A DNA stretch of 24,121 bases, taken from Cyanobium gracile_A (GTDB lineage Bacteria; Cyanobacteriota; Cyanobacteriia; PCC-6307; Cyanobiaceae). A program made the translations under genes and the position numbers. Where the stretch lies: the NCBI RefSeq assembly GCF_034931305.1, contig NZ_JAYGHY010000044.1, positions 1 through 24,121 of the forward strand, written 5' to 3'. The notes under the pieces were generated by a model that was not told where the DNA came from, ran no database searches, and was given only the letters and a program-made list of their open reading frames with translations. Position 1 is the stretch's first letter, and each line of letters begins with the position of its first letter. Positions 1-7,159 of the stretch are shown here, in pieces.

Positions 1-2
1 GC

Positions 3-392
3 GAGCTGGCGGTGGCGGTGGAACTGCCCGAGGAGGAGGTGAAGGATCTGCTCTGCCGCGCCCGCCAGCCGGTGAGCCTGGAGACGAAGGTGGGCGACGG
101 CGAGGACACCGAACTGCTGGATCTGCTGGCCGGTGACGACCTGCTGCCCTCCGAGCTGGTGGATGGCGAGTGCCTCAAGGGCGACCTGAGGGCCCTGCTC
201 GAGCAGCTGCCGGACCTGCAGGGCCGCGTGCTGAAGATGCGTTTCGGCATCGACGGCGAGGAGCCGATGAGCCTCACCGGCATCGGCCGCATCCTGGGCA
301 TCAGCCGCGACCGGGTGCGCAACCTGGAGCGCGACGGCCTGGCCGGCCTGCGCCGCCTCAGCGATGCCGTCGAGGCCTACGTGGCCATCTGA
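3..392 (+). CDS. Sigma-70 family RNA polymerase sigma factor, C-terminal part (5' end outside window)
   Basis: The reading frame is already open at the left edge, so only the last 129 residues are visible. They cover the end of region 3 and all of region 4. Region 4.1 is seen as LPDLQGRVLKMRFGIDG. The helix-turn-helix of region 4.2, which reads the -35 box, is seen in SLTGIGRILGISRDRVRNLE, followed by a GLAGLRRL helix. The ending AVEAYVAI and the non-canonical SRDRVRNLE helix (RpoD usually has TRERIRQIE) suggest an alternative group 2-like cyanobacterial sigma factor rather than the main one. That subgroup call is inference. The protein would direct core RNA polymerase to a subset of promoters. 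The next gene starts 76 bases downstream on the same strand. Confidence 0.9.
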   Translation, partial: ELAVAVELPEEEVKDLLCRARQPVSLETKVGDGEDTELLDLLAGDDLLPSELVDGECLKGDLRALLEQLPDLQGRVLKMRFGIDGEEPMSLTGIGRILGISRDRVRNLERDGLAGLRRLSDAVEAYVAI

Positions 393-468
393 TCCCGCCG
401 TTTGCGAGGCTTGGGGTCTGCACGCACCCCCTGCTTCCATGGCCGGCACGCCCCCGGAAGAGCCCTCG

Positions 469-1188
469 ATGGAGGTGGTCAGCCTTTTCCCCCGTTATCT
501 GTTGCAGGGCCAGCTGCCCCCAGGTCAGCTGGCGGACCTGCAGGCGATGGCACGCGCCGTGCTTGCCCAGCCCGAACGCAGTCCCGATGTCTCGGTGAAA
601 CTGGCGGGCCAGCTCTCCCAGCAGCGTGAGCTCGGGCCCGATCACCCCGCCGCCGCCGAACTCTGCCGCTCGGTGATCCTGCCGGCCTGCGAGCGCTGGA
701 TCCGCCACGTCATCGACCAGCAGCCGCCCCAGGGGCGGGGCCCCTGGACGCCGGGCCGCTACGGCCTTCAGATGATCGACCTCTGGCTCAACGCCCAGCG
801 GGCCGGCGACTACAACCCCACCCACACCCACGGCGGCAGTTTTTCGGGTGTGCTGTTCCTGCAGGTGCCGCCCCAGATCAGCGCCGATCGCTTCGACGGC
901 CAGCTCTGTTTCCATGGCCCGGAGGAATGGCACATCCAGAGCTTCCGCACCGGCATGGCCCACTACGTGCTGCCGGTGCCAGGAGATTTCTATGTGTTTC
1001 CGGCCTGGCAACCCCACTCGGTGCCCCCCTTCCGCGGCGAAGGGGAGCGCTGGTCGATCGCCTTCAACGTGGTCGCCGTGCCCCAGCCGCCGCCCCGGCC
1101 TGCCGCTTCGCCCGTAGCCGTCCAGGGGGCCGTCCAGGGCAATGTGTCCCTCTCCAGCGCCCGGCCCCGGCCGGGGGGATTCGTGTAG
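469..1188 (+). CDS. Putative 2OG-Fe(II) oxygenase (TIGR02466/PF13759-like)
   Basis: A 239-residue protein. The core matches the pattern of the 2OG-Fe(II) oxygenase-like family PF13759: NPTHTHGGSFSGVLFLQVP at about 116-134, a GQLCF strand at 144-148, and FPAWQPHSVPPF at 177-188 followed by ERWSIAFN at 193-200. Likely iron ligands are a His of the HTH motif (119 or 121) and His183; Arg194 is placed to bind 2-oxoglutarate. The substrate is unknown; members hydroxylate proteins or small molecules. Residues 206-239 form a Pro/Ala-rich tail beyond the catalytic fold. ATG 469 is chosen because GGAAG lies 8 bases upstream; an in-frame ATG at 439 is possible, and the frame stays open further upstream into the sigma gene. 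It follows the sigma gene in the same direction, but no functional link is evident. Confidence 0.8.
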   Translation: MEVVSLFPRYLLQGQLPPGQLADLQAMARAVLAQPERSPDVSVKLAGQLSQQRELGPDHPAAAELCRSVILPACERWIRHVIDQQPPQGRGPWTPGRYGLQMIDLWLNAQRAGDYNPTHTHGGSFSGVLFLQVPPQISADRFDGQLCFHGPEEWHIQSFRTGMAHYVLPVPGDFYVFPAWQPHSVPPFRGEGERWSIAFNVVAVPQPPPRPAASPVAVQGAVQGNVSLSSARPRPGGFV

Positions 1189-1230
1189 GGCGCTCCATGG
1201 CCGGCAGACACAGGCAAGTCTTTGGGGTTC

Positions 1231-1256
1231 CTCCCCTGGGAGTCCTCCCACGTGGG
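1231..1256. promoter_or_regulatory. Cluster of alternating inverted repeats upstream of the response regulator
   Basis: The 139-base gap before the response regulator holds three overlapping dyads: CTCCC/GGGAG (1231-1242), TGGGAG-TC-CTCCCA (1237-1250) and CCCACGTGGG (1247-1256). The dyad centres are 7-8 bases apart. Arm-to-arm loops of 2 bases are too small for good RNA hairpins, so a protein-binding operator is the better reading, possibly for autoregulation of the two-component operon. High GC content raises the chance of accidental dyads. Confidence 0.4.
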
Positions 1257-1327
1257 CGGCTGCACGTCAGCGCTCGTTCCCGATCCGGAACCGTGGGTGC
1301 GGCTGGACCGGCAGGGACGCTGGGCCG

Positions 1328-2014
1328 ATGAAGCTCCTCGTCGTCGAAGACGATCCCGTGATCCTGCAGGCGCTTGGCGAACTGGTGGCCACCTGGGGAC
1401 ATGCCTGCGATGTCGCTGCCGACGGTGAACTGGCCTGGGATCTGGCCCGGCTGGTTTCCTACGACCTGGTGCTGCTTGATCTCAATCTGCCGAAGCTGGA
1501 TGGTCTGAGCCTCTGCCGCCGTCTGCGTACCCAGCTCGACGAGCAGCCGCTGATCCTGATGCTCACGGCACGCGACACCAACCTCGACCGGGTGGTGGGC
1601 CTTGATGACGGCGCTGACGATTACATGGTCAAACCGTTCGATCCGGATGAACTGCGGGCCCGGGTCAAGGCTCTGCTGCGTCGTGCCGATCGACCCCTGC
1701 GCAGCGTCTGGCAGTGGGGTGGGCTGGAGGTGGATCGGGATGGCCACGGTGCCCGTTACGGGGGGAGGCAACTGCGGCTCACCGCCAAGGAGCACCTGAT
1801 TCTGGAAAACCTGCTGCAAGCGGCCGGTGGCACCTGCTCCAAGGACCGGATCCTCAGTGCCGCCTGGAGTTGGACCGACGCGCCGGGGGAGGAGAGCGTC
1901 AAGACCCATGTCAAGAACCTGCGGGCCAAGCTGGCGGCGGCGGGGGCTCCCCTCGACCTGCTGGAGACGGTCTATGGCGTGGGCTTTCGCCTGAATCCAA
2001 AGCATGCGACCTGA
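1328..2014 (+). CDS. OmpR/PhoB-family DNA-binding response regulator
   Basis: A 228-residue two-domain regulator. The receiver domain (1-120) has the acidic pair Glu7-Asp9 (VVEDD), phospho-acceptor Asp51 (LLDLNLPKLDG), Thr80 and Lys102 (VKPF). The C-terminal winged helix (about 127-225) has the LTAKEHLILENLL strand-helix start, the recognition-helix region VKTHVKNLRAKL and the wing ending ETVYGVGFRL. Receiver sequence resembles the cyanobacterial RppA/NrsR/ManR group of redox- or metal-responsive regulators, but the signal cannot be assigned. ATG 1328 is chosen because homologues begin MKILLVEDD; the frame is open upstream without family similarity. It overlaps the kinase start by 11 bases, so the two are cotranscribed and probably translationally coupled. 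Confidence 0.93.
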   Translation: MKLLVVEDDPVILQALGELVATWGHACDVAADGELAWDLARLVSYDLVLLDLNLPKLDGLSLCRRLRTQLDEQPLILMLTARDTNLDRVVGLDDGADDYMVKPFDPDELRARVKALLRRADRPLRSVWQWGGLEVDRDGHGARYGGRQLRLTAKEHLILENLLQAAGGTCSKDRILSAAWSWTDAPGEESVKTHVKNLRAKLAAAGAPLDLLETVYGVGFRLNPKHAT

Positions 2015-3323
2015 CCTTTCCCGCCTCCGCCGCCAGCTGACGCTGCGCTACGCCCTGTTCTCGGTCCTGCTGCTGCTGGTGTTCGCCGCCGCGGTCTACC
2101 GGCAGGTGTCGGAGGCACGTCGAAGCCTGTTGTCGCTGCAACTCCAGCAGCTGGCTTCGACCGCTGCTGCAGAACTGCCGCTGCTGCACCACGAGCACGA
2201 TGAGATGGCCAGGGGCAACCTGCCGCAGCATCCGAAGGTGCCCCTCACCGCTGACTTCGCGACCGTCGAATGGGGTGCGGACCACAAGCGCATCCGTTGG
2301 TTCGATCCCGATCTGCAGGAGCTGGTGGCCGAAGGTGACTTCCAGCCCGCGGGAACGACCGTGCCGCCCCCAGCCCGCCGTGGCGTCACCACCGTGTTGC
2401 CGCTGGCCAATGGGATGGCCATCTGGCGCCCCGTGATCAGCCGTTCGGCACCAGGCACCGGCAAGCCCGCCTTGGATGGGTATGTGTCGGTGGCTCTGTC
2501 CTCGGCGGCGGCGGAGGCGGAGCTGACGCGCCTGCGCCAGGGACTTCTGATCGGCATCGTGGTCGCTGGCCTGGTGGCGGCGGCCGGCGGCCAGTGGCTG
2601 GTGGGGGTGTCGCTGCGGCCCGTACGCCGCCAGATCGAGAAGCTGGTGCGTTTCACGGCCGATGCCTCCCATGAACTGCGTCATCCGCTCACGGCGATCC
2701 GGGCCCTGATCGGCACCCTGCGCCATGGGTCTGGCTTGGAGGGTGCCCAGCCGGTGGTGGGCGAGAAGCTGATGCTGATCGATCAGACCACCGATCGCAT
2801 GGGTCGCCTGGTGGACGATCTGCTGCTGCTGACCCGCTTTGATCGGCAGATCGATGACCGCATCGGCATGGTTCCCTTCCAGCTCGAGGAACTGGTCGAG
2901 GATCTTGCCGACCTCTACCAGGACAGCTCCCGCGAGCAGGGTCTGCGGCTGATCACCGACCTTCAGGGACCGGCCCATGTGGTGGGCCATCCCCAGCAAT
3001 TGCGCCAACTGCTGGGGAATCTGCTCGTCAATGCCCTGCGATTTTCGCCCAGAGCTGGCACCGTGACCCTTGCATTGCGGCTTCAGGGGGAAGCCGTCCA
3101 GGTGTGGGTGGACGACCAGGGGCCCGGGATTCCGCCTGAGCAGCGCCAGCTGGTGTTCGAGCGCTTCTGGCAGGCCGATGCCTCCCGCAGTGGAAGCGCC
3201 AATACGGGGCTGGGACTGGCCATCGCCCGCAGCATCGCCGAGGTCCACCACGGCAAGCTCCAGGCCATCGAGGCCCCGGGGGGCGGCTGCCGCATGCAGC
3301 TGACCCTGGCCCGACAGGCCTGA
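2004..3323 (+). CDS. Membrane-bound sensor histidine kinase
   Basis: A 439-residue kinase and partner of the preceding regulator. There is a transmembrane helix at about 17-32, an extracytoplasmic sensor of about 145 residues (33-178), and a second transmembrane helix at about 181-200. A short HAMP-like linker SLRPVRRQIEKL follows. The HisKA domain carries phospho-acceptor His223 in DASHELRHPL. The ATPase domain shows the N box NLLVNALRFSP (339-349), DDQGPGIP (370-377), FERFWQ (385-390) and GLGLAIA (402-408). It autophosphorylates His223 and passes phosphate to the regulator. One oddity is that the residue four after the phospho-His is His227 where Thr or Asn is usual, which may alter phosphatase activity. 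The sensor has no recognisable domain, so its signal is unknown. The downstream RTX gene, 66 bases away in the same direction, is a possible target. Confidence 0.93.
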   Translation: MRPDLSRLRRQLTLRYALFSVLLLLVFAAAVYRQVSEARRSLLSLQLQQLASTAAAELPLLHHEHDEMARGNLPQHPKVPLTADFATVEWGADHKRIRWFDPDLQELVAEGDFQPAGTTVPPPARRGVTTVLPLANGMAIWRPVISRSAPGTGKPALDGYVSVALSSAAAEAELTRLRQGLLIGIVVAGLVAAAGGQWLVGVSLRPVRRQIEKLVRFTADASHELRHPLTAIRALIGTLRHGSGLEGAQPVVGEKLMLIDQTTDRMGRLVDDLLLLTRFDRQIDDRIGMVPFQLEELVEDLADLYQDSSREQGLRLITDLQGPAHVVGHPQQLRQLLGNLLVNALRFSPRAGTVTLALRLQGEAVQVWVDDQGPGIPPEQRQLVFERFWQADASRSGSANTGLGLAIARSIAEVHHGKLQAIEAPGGGCRMQLTLARQA

Positions 3324-3349
3324 GCCAACTTCACGAGTTCTCCCCGGCT

Positions 3350-3369
3350 GTTGTGTCACAACGGACACA
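3350..3369. promoter_or_regulatory. Overlapping dyads upstream of the RTX protein gene
   Basis: Two perfect inverted repeats overlap: GTTGTG-T-CACAAC (3350-3362) and TGTGTC-N6-GACACA (3352-3369). The second has the 6-6-6 layout typical of CRP-superfamily or dimeric regulator sites. They lie 21-40 bases before the ATG at 3390 and just after the kinase stop. This position suits a repressor site near the transcription start or a 5'UTR hairpin. The assignment is inferred from symmetry only. Confidence 0.45.
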
Positions 3370-3389
3370 CTTCGTCCTGAAGGTGCCGC

Positions 3390-6300
3390 ATGGCCACGTT
3401 TTCTGTGTTCGACGGATCCGCTCCGTCCCTGCTGACGGACGCCCTGCTGGCACCAGCCAGCGGCATCGTGATCGAGCAGAGCAGCGTGGTGCTGAACGCG
3501 TCCGCCAGCGATGCGGTCAACCTCTACGACGGTTCCCTGGCACCACTCGGTATCGGCAGTGGTCTGCTGCTCACCTCAGGCACCACCCCAGGCACCAGCA
3601 ACACCGTGGGCTGGTTCGGCACCGACAACACGGATCCCACGACCCCGGCCGGTTACTACAACGGCGACGCCGACATCGATGCCGTGGTGAACACGGTGTT
3701 CGCCACCCAATCGTTCGATGCCACCACCCTGGCCTTCGACTTCACGGTGAGTGATCCCACGGCTACCTCGATCAGCTTCGATGTGGTGTTCGGCTCCGAT
3801 GAGTATCCCGAGTGGGTGGATCAGTTCGTGGATTCGGCCGTGGTGCTGGTCAACGGGGTCAACTACGCCCTGTTCAACCACGATCCCCTGCACCCGCTCA
3901 GTGTGGTGAGCGCCAACCTGGCGGCCGGCTACTTCCAGGACAATGCCGCCGGCGTGCTGCCGATCGAATACGACGGCGTCAGCCATGTGCTCAAGATCAT
4001 TGCGCCGATCATCCCCGGCCAGACCAACCACATCAAGATCGGCATCGCCGACACGGGCGACCACATCTACGACAGCGGTATTTTCATCGCCAACATGGCC
4101 GCCGGCACGATTCCCGGCTCCGGTGTCGTGATCACGCCGCCCACGAGCGGAACCGACAGCAACGACACGATCACGGGTTCTTCCAAAGACGAGTACTTCG
4201 ATCTCAAAGGTGGGGACGACATCGTCTATGCCGGGGCCGGCGACGACATTGTGGTGGCCGGAGCCGGCGATGATCAGGTTTTCGGTGGCAGCGGCAACGA
4301 CGAACTCAAAGGAGATGCGGGCAACGACCTGCTGGACGGTGGCGATGGGGTGTCGGATACGGCGGTCTACGCCGGTGCCAGCACCAGCTACAGCATCAGC
4401 TATGACGCCGTGCTGCAGAGCTACGCCATTACAGATAACAATCTGGTGGATGGCAATGAGGGCACCGACACCCTCACTGGTGTGGAGAAAGTCAAGTTCA
4501 GCGATGGCCTCTATTTCCTCAATGGCAGCGGAGCCCTGAGCGCGGTTGCCCCGCCGCCGCCGCCGACGAATTTTGTGGGCCTGGTGATCGTCTCCGGCAT
4601 CGCCGCCGCAGGCAACAGTCTCACCGCCACGGTGAGTGACGCCAATGGGTTGTCTGGCGCGATCGTTTTCCAGTGGCAGGGCTCGAGCGATCTCGGCGCC
4701 AGCTGGACGGATCTCGGCGGTGCCACCGCCGCCACCTACGACGTGCAACCGGCCGACAAGGGTCAACTGATCCGGGTGGTCGCCGCCTACACCGATGGGG
4801 CCGGTTTCAGCGAGGTCTCGACGAGTGTTCCAAAGCCGATTCTGGATTCCTTCAGTGGTGATCTGAAGGTCACTCTGCTGCAGCTCACGGCGCCGGCCGG
4901 CAGCAGCCTGGCCACGCCGCTCACCACCCTGCTGCAGCGGGCGATCGATCTGGGGCTTTCCCCCAGTGTGGCCGCCGAAACGATCAAGACCGTGCTGGGG
5001 ATTCCGGCGGAGGTGAAGCTGCAGAGCTACGACGCCTATGCGGCCCTTTTGGTCAATCCCAACGATCCGATTGCCGCGCGGGTGGAGACGGTGTCGGTGC
5101 AGGCCGGGATCCTCACCTCCCTCTCCGATGACGATTCGGGCATTCAGCTGGCCCTGGCGATTCTGAATGCGGCGGCGAACAACACCACGCTGGATCTCGG
5201 TAATGGTGCTGATCTCGCGGCGATCCTGGGAATCAACAACGTTGATCCAACCAATTATGCAAACTATAATGAGATTCTCAATCGCAACAGTTCGATTGCC
5301 AGTGATCTTGCAGACGGCAAGCCCGTGATCGCTTCGCTGAATAAGGAGTGGACGGACGTTCTCAGCATCATCGATGCCAGTTCCACGGCTGGGATTTCCA
5401 TCTTCACGGTGTTGCTCAATCTCGATCCGATCGGTTCGCCCAGCGCCACCCTGGCCGTGGCCAGTCCGGATGCCCCCTATCTGATCAGCAGCGCTGATCT
5501 TCTGGCCGGTTTCAGCGATCCCAATGGCGATCCGCTCTCCATCAGCAATCTGACGGCCAGCGGCGGCGGCGTCCTCGTGGACAATGGCGATGGAAGCTGG
5601 ACGTTCACCCCCACGGCGGGCTTCGCCGGTGCGGTGGAACTCTCCTACGCCGTGATTGATGGCCTGGGCGGTTCGATCGGTGGCTCCCAGCTGTTCGGGG
5701 TGGCCGGCAGCAGCACCCCTGGCGGTGACACCCCAGCCACGGGCACGCTGACGGTGACGGGAGCGGCGGAGGAAGGGGGCAGCCTGACGGCAGCGCTCAG
5801 CGATGTGGTGGATGCCGACGGTGCCACCACCACGGCCTATCAGTGGCAGGAAGCCGTGGCAGGGAACTGGACGGCCCTGGGCGGCCAGACGTCCGCCACG
5901 CTGGCGATCCCCTCGGATCAGAGTTTTGTGGGCAAGTCAGTGCGCGTCGTGGCGACGAGCACTGACGCACTTGGTGGCAGTACGGCGTTCTCCGGTGCGG
6001 CCCAGACGATCGCCAATGTGAATGATGCGCCGGTGGGTGCGGTTTCGATCAGTGGCACAGCGAGCGAAGGGCAGGTGCTTGTTGCCAGCGACAACCTGAG
6101 CGACGCGGATGGTCTGGGAACGATCAGCTATGGCTGGTTCGCCGATGGCGTGGACACGGGCGTCAGCGGCACGAGCTACAGCCTCGGCCAGGGCGATGTT
6201 GGCAAGACCTTCACCGTGAGGGCCAGCTACGTCGATGGCTACGGCACCGCTGAGCAGGTGGCCTCGGCCGGCATCGGGCCGGTTGTGGCCCTGCCGCCGC

Positions 6301-7088
6301 CCCCTTCGGGCCTCAACCTGAGTGGTACCAGGTGCGACAACATCCTGATCGGCGGTTCTGGCAACGACACGCTGGCCGGCTTTGCCGGCAGAGACGATCT
6401 GTACGGGATGGACGGCAACGACCTCCTGGATGGCGGCAAGGGCAATGACCGGATGTTCGGTGGCGGCGGCGATGACACCTATGTGGTGGACAGCACCAAG
6501 GACCTGGTGATCGAGACCGATGCCGATCCGCTCACCGGCGGCATCGACCTGGTCATGAGTTCGGTCAGTGCGACGCTCTCGGCCAACGTGGAGAACCTCA
6601 CTCTCACGGGCAACCGTGGCATCAACGGCACCGGCAACAGCCTTGCCAACAGCCTGATCGGCAACGACAAAGCCAACGTGCTGCGGGGTGCCGGCGGAGC
6701 CGATCTTCTCACCGGTGGGGGTGGCGCCGACAGCTTCCGCTTCGCCTTTGGCGATTCCAACCTCCTCGGCTTCGACTGCATCACCGATTTTGCGATCGGC
6801 ATCGATCGGATCGATGGGCCCAACAGGGTGAAGGCATCGGACGTCCAGAAACTGGGTGCCGTGGCGGGGCTGGATGAAGCCTCCATTGGCGCGATGCTCA
6901 GCGGCGGCAACTTCCTGGCCCATGGGGCCTCGGTGTTCACCTTCACCGATACCGTGCCCGGCGGCCTGGCCAGTACGCGCACGTTCCTGGCTCTCAACAA
7001 CGGCACCGCTGCCTTCTCGGCCATGGACGATGGGTTGATCGAGATCACTGGCTACAGCGGCAATCTCAACAGCCTGTCGGTGATCTGA
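3390..7088 (+). CDS. Large modular RTX / Ig-like / cadherin-like secreted surface protein
   Basis: A 1232-residue protein without an N-terminal signal peptide, as expected for type I secretion. Approximate modules: 1-240, a beta-rich choice-of-anchor-L-like domain (GLLLTSGT, FGSDEYPEW); 253-320, calcium-binding RTX nonapeptides (GGDDIVYAGAGDD); 323-378, a DGTDTL-type module ending VEKVKFSDG; 394-480, an Ig-like domain; 485-625, a helical segment; 687-767, a cadherin-like domain (FSDPNGDPLSI, GSWTFTPTAGFAG); 784-877 and 878-966, two Ig-like domains (YQWQ); 977-1030 and 1084-1116, more RTX repeats. The C-terminus (TFLALNNGTAAF, EITGYSGNLNSLSVI) resembles the bluetail-type ending of Synechococcus surface proteins. 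The likely role is adhesion, surface layer or motility. GAAGG 6 bases before ATG 3390 supports the start. Codon use is less GC-rich than in its neighbours, suggesting a separate or recombined history. Confidence 0.88.
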   Translation: MATFSVFDGSAPSLLTDALLAPASGIVIEQSSVVLNASASDAVNLYDGSLAPLGIGSGLLLTSGTTPGTSNTVGWFGTDNTDPTTPAGYYNGDADIDAVVNTVFATQSFDATTLAFDFTVSDPTATSISFDVVFGSDEYPEWVDQFVDSAVVLVNGVNYALFNHDPLHPLSVVSANLAAGYFQDNAAGVLPIEYDGVSHVLKIIAPIIPGQTNHIKIGIADTGDHIYDSGIFIANMAAGTIPGSGVVITPPTSGTDSNDTITGSSKDEYFDLKGGDDIVYAGAGDDIVVAGAGDDQVFGGSGNDELKGDAGNDLLDGGDGVSDTAVYAGASTSYSISYDAVLQSYAITDNNLVDGNEGTDTLTGVEKVKFSDGLYFLNGSGALSAVAPPPPPTNFVGLVIVSGIAAAGNSLTATVSDANGLSGAIVFQWQGSSDLGASWTDLGGATAATYDVQPADKGQLIRVVAAYTDGAGFSEVSTSVPKPILDSFSGDLKVTLLQLTAPAGSSLATPLTTLLQRAIDLGLSPSVAAETIKTVLGIPAEVKLQSYDAYAALLVNPNDPIAARVETVSVQAGILTSLSDDDSGIQLALAILNAAANNTTLDLGNGADLAAILGINNVDPTNYANYNEILNRNSSIASDLADGKPVIASLNKEWTDVLSIIDASSTAGISIFTVLLNLDPIGSPSATLAVASPDAPYLISSADLLAGFSDPNGDPLSISNLTASGGGVLVDNGDGSWTFTPTAGFAGAVELSYAVIDGLGGSIGGSQLFGVAGSSTPGGDTPATGTLTVTGAAEEGGSLTAALSDVVDADGATTTAYQWQEAVAGNWTALGGQTSATLAIPSDQSFVGKSVRVVATSTDALGGSTAFSGAAQTIANVNDAPVGAVSISGTASEGQVLVASDNLSDADGLGTISYGWFADGVDTGVSGTSYSLGQGDVGKTFTVRASYVDGYGTAEQVASAGIGPVVALPPPPSGLNLSGTRCDNILIGGSGNDTLAGFAGRDDLYGMDGNDLLDGGKGNDRMFGGGGDDTYVVDSTKDLVIETDADPLTGGIDLVMSSVSATLSANVENLTLTGNRGINGTGNSLANSLIGNDKANVLRGAGGADLLTGGGGADSFRFAFGDSNLLGFDCITDFAIGIDRIDGPNRVKASDVQKLGAVAGLDEASIGAMLSGGNFLAHGASVFTFTDTVPGGLASTRTFLALNNGTAAFSAMDDGLIEITGYSGNLNSLSVI
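5231..5280. other. Low-GC patch inside the RTX protein gene
   Basis: By direct count 16 of 50 bases are G or C (32%), against a clear majority of G and C in the surrounding genes. The patch encodes an Asn/Tyr-rich stretch (NNVDPTNYANYNEIL) at the end of the helical segment. The reading frame is intact. It may mark a recombination junction between modules or a young insertion; no terminal repeats were seen. Confidence 0.6.
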
Positions 7089-7125
7089 AGGCCCCAGGAC
7101 CTTCCGCTCAGCGCCAACCCGCAGA

Positions 7126-7141
7126 CCATTCCCGAGAATGG
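7126..7141. terminator. Short hairpin between the RTX gene and mutY (weak terminator candidate)
   Basis: CCATTC-CCGA-GAATGG is a perfect 6-bp stem with a 4-base loop, 38 bases after the RTX stop and 18 bases before the mutY start. No T-run follows on either strand, so this is at most a weak or factor-dependent terminator or a protein site. Confidence 0.3.
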
Positions 7142-7159
7142 GGCGCCGGCAGAGAGGCA

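Noticed and set aside
1911..3368. Minus-strand open frame of 485 codons opposite the histidine kinase
   Set aside because: The kinase on the plus strand has all its motifs; the antisense frame is low-complexity Gln/His/Gly-rich.
5231..5280. Insertion sequence scar
   Set aside because: No terminal inverted repeats, target duplication or transposase remnant is visible, and the frame is intact.
4200..6735. DNA repeats or a CRISPR-like array in the RTX gene
   Set aside because: The repetition is at protein level (RTX nonapeptides). Spacing and sequence are not those of direct DNA repeats with unique spacers.
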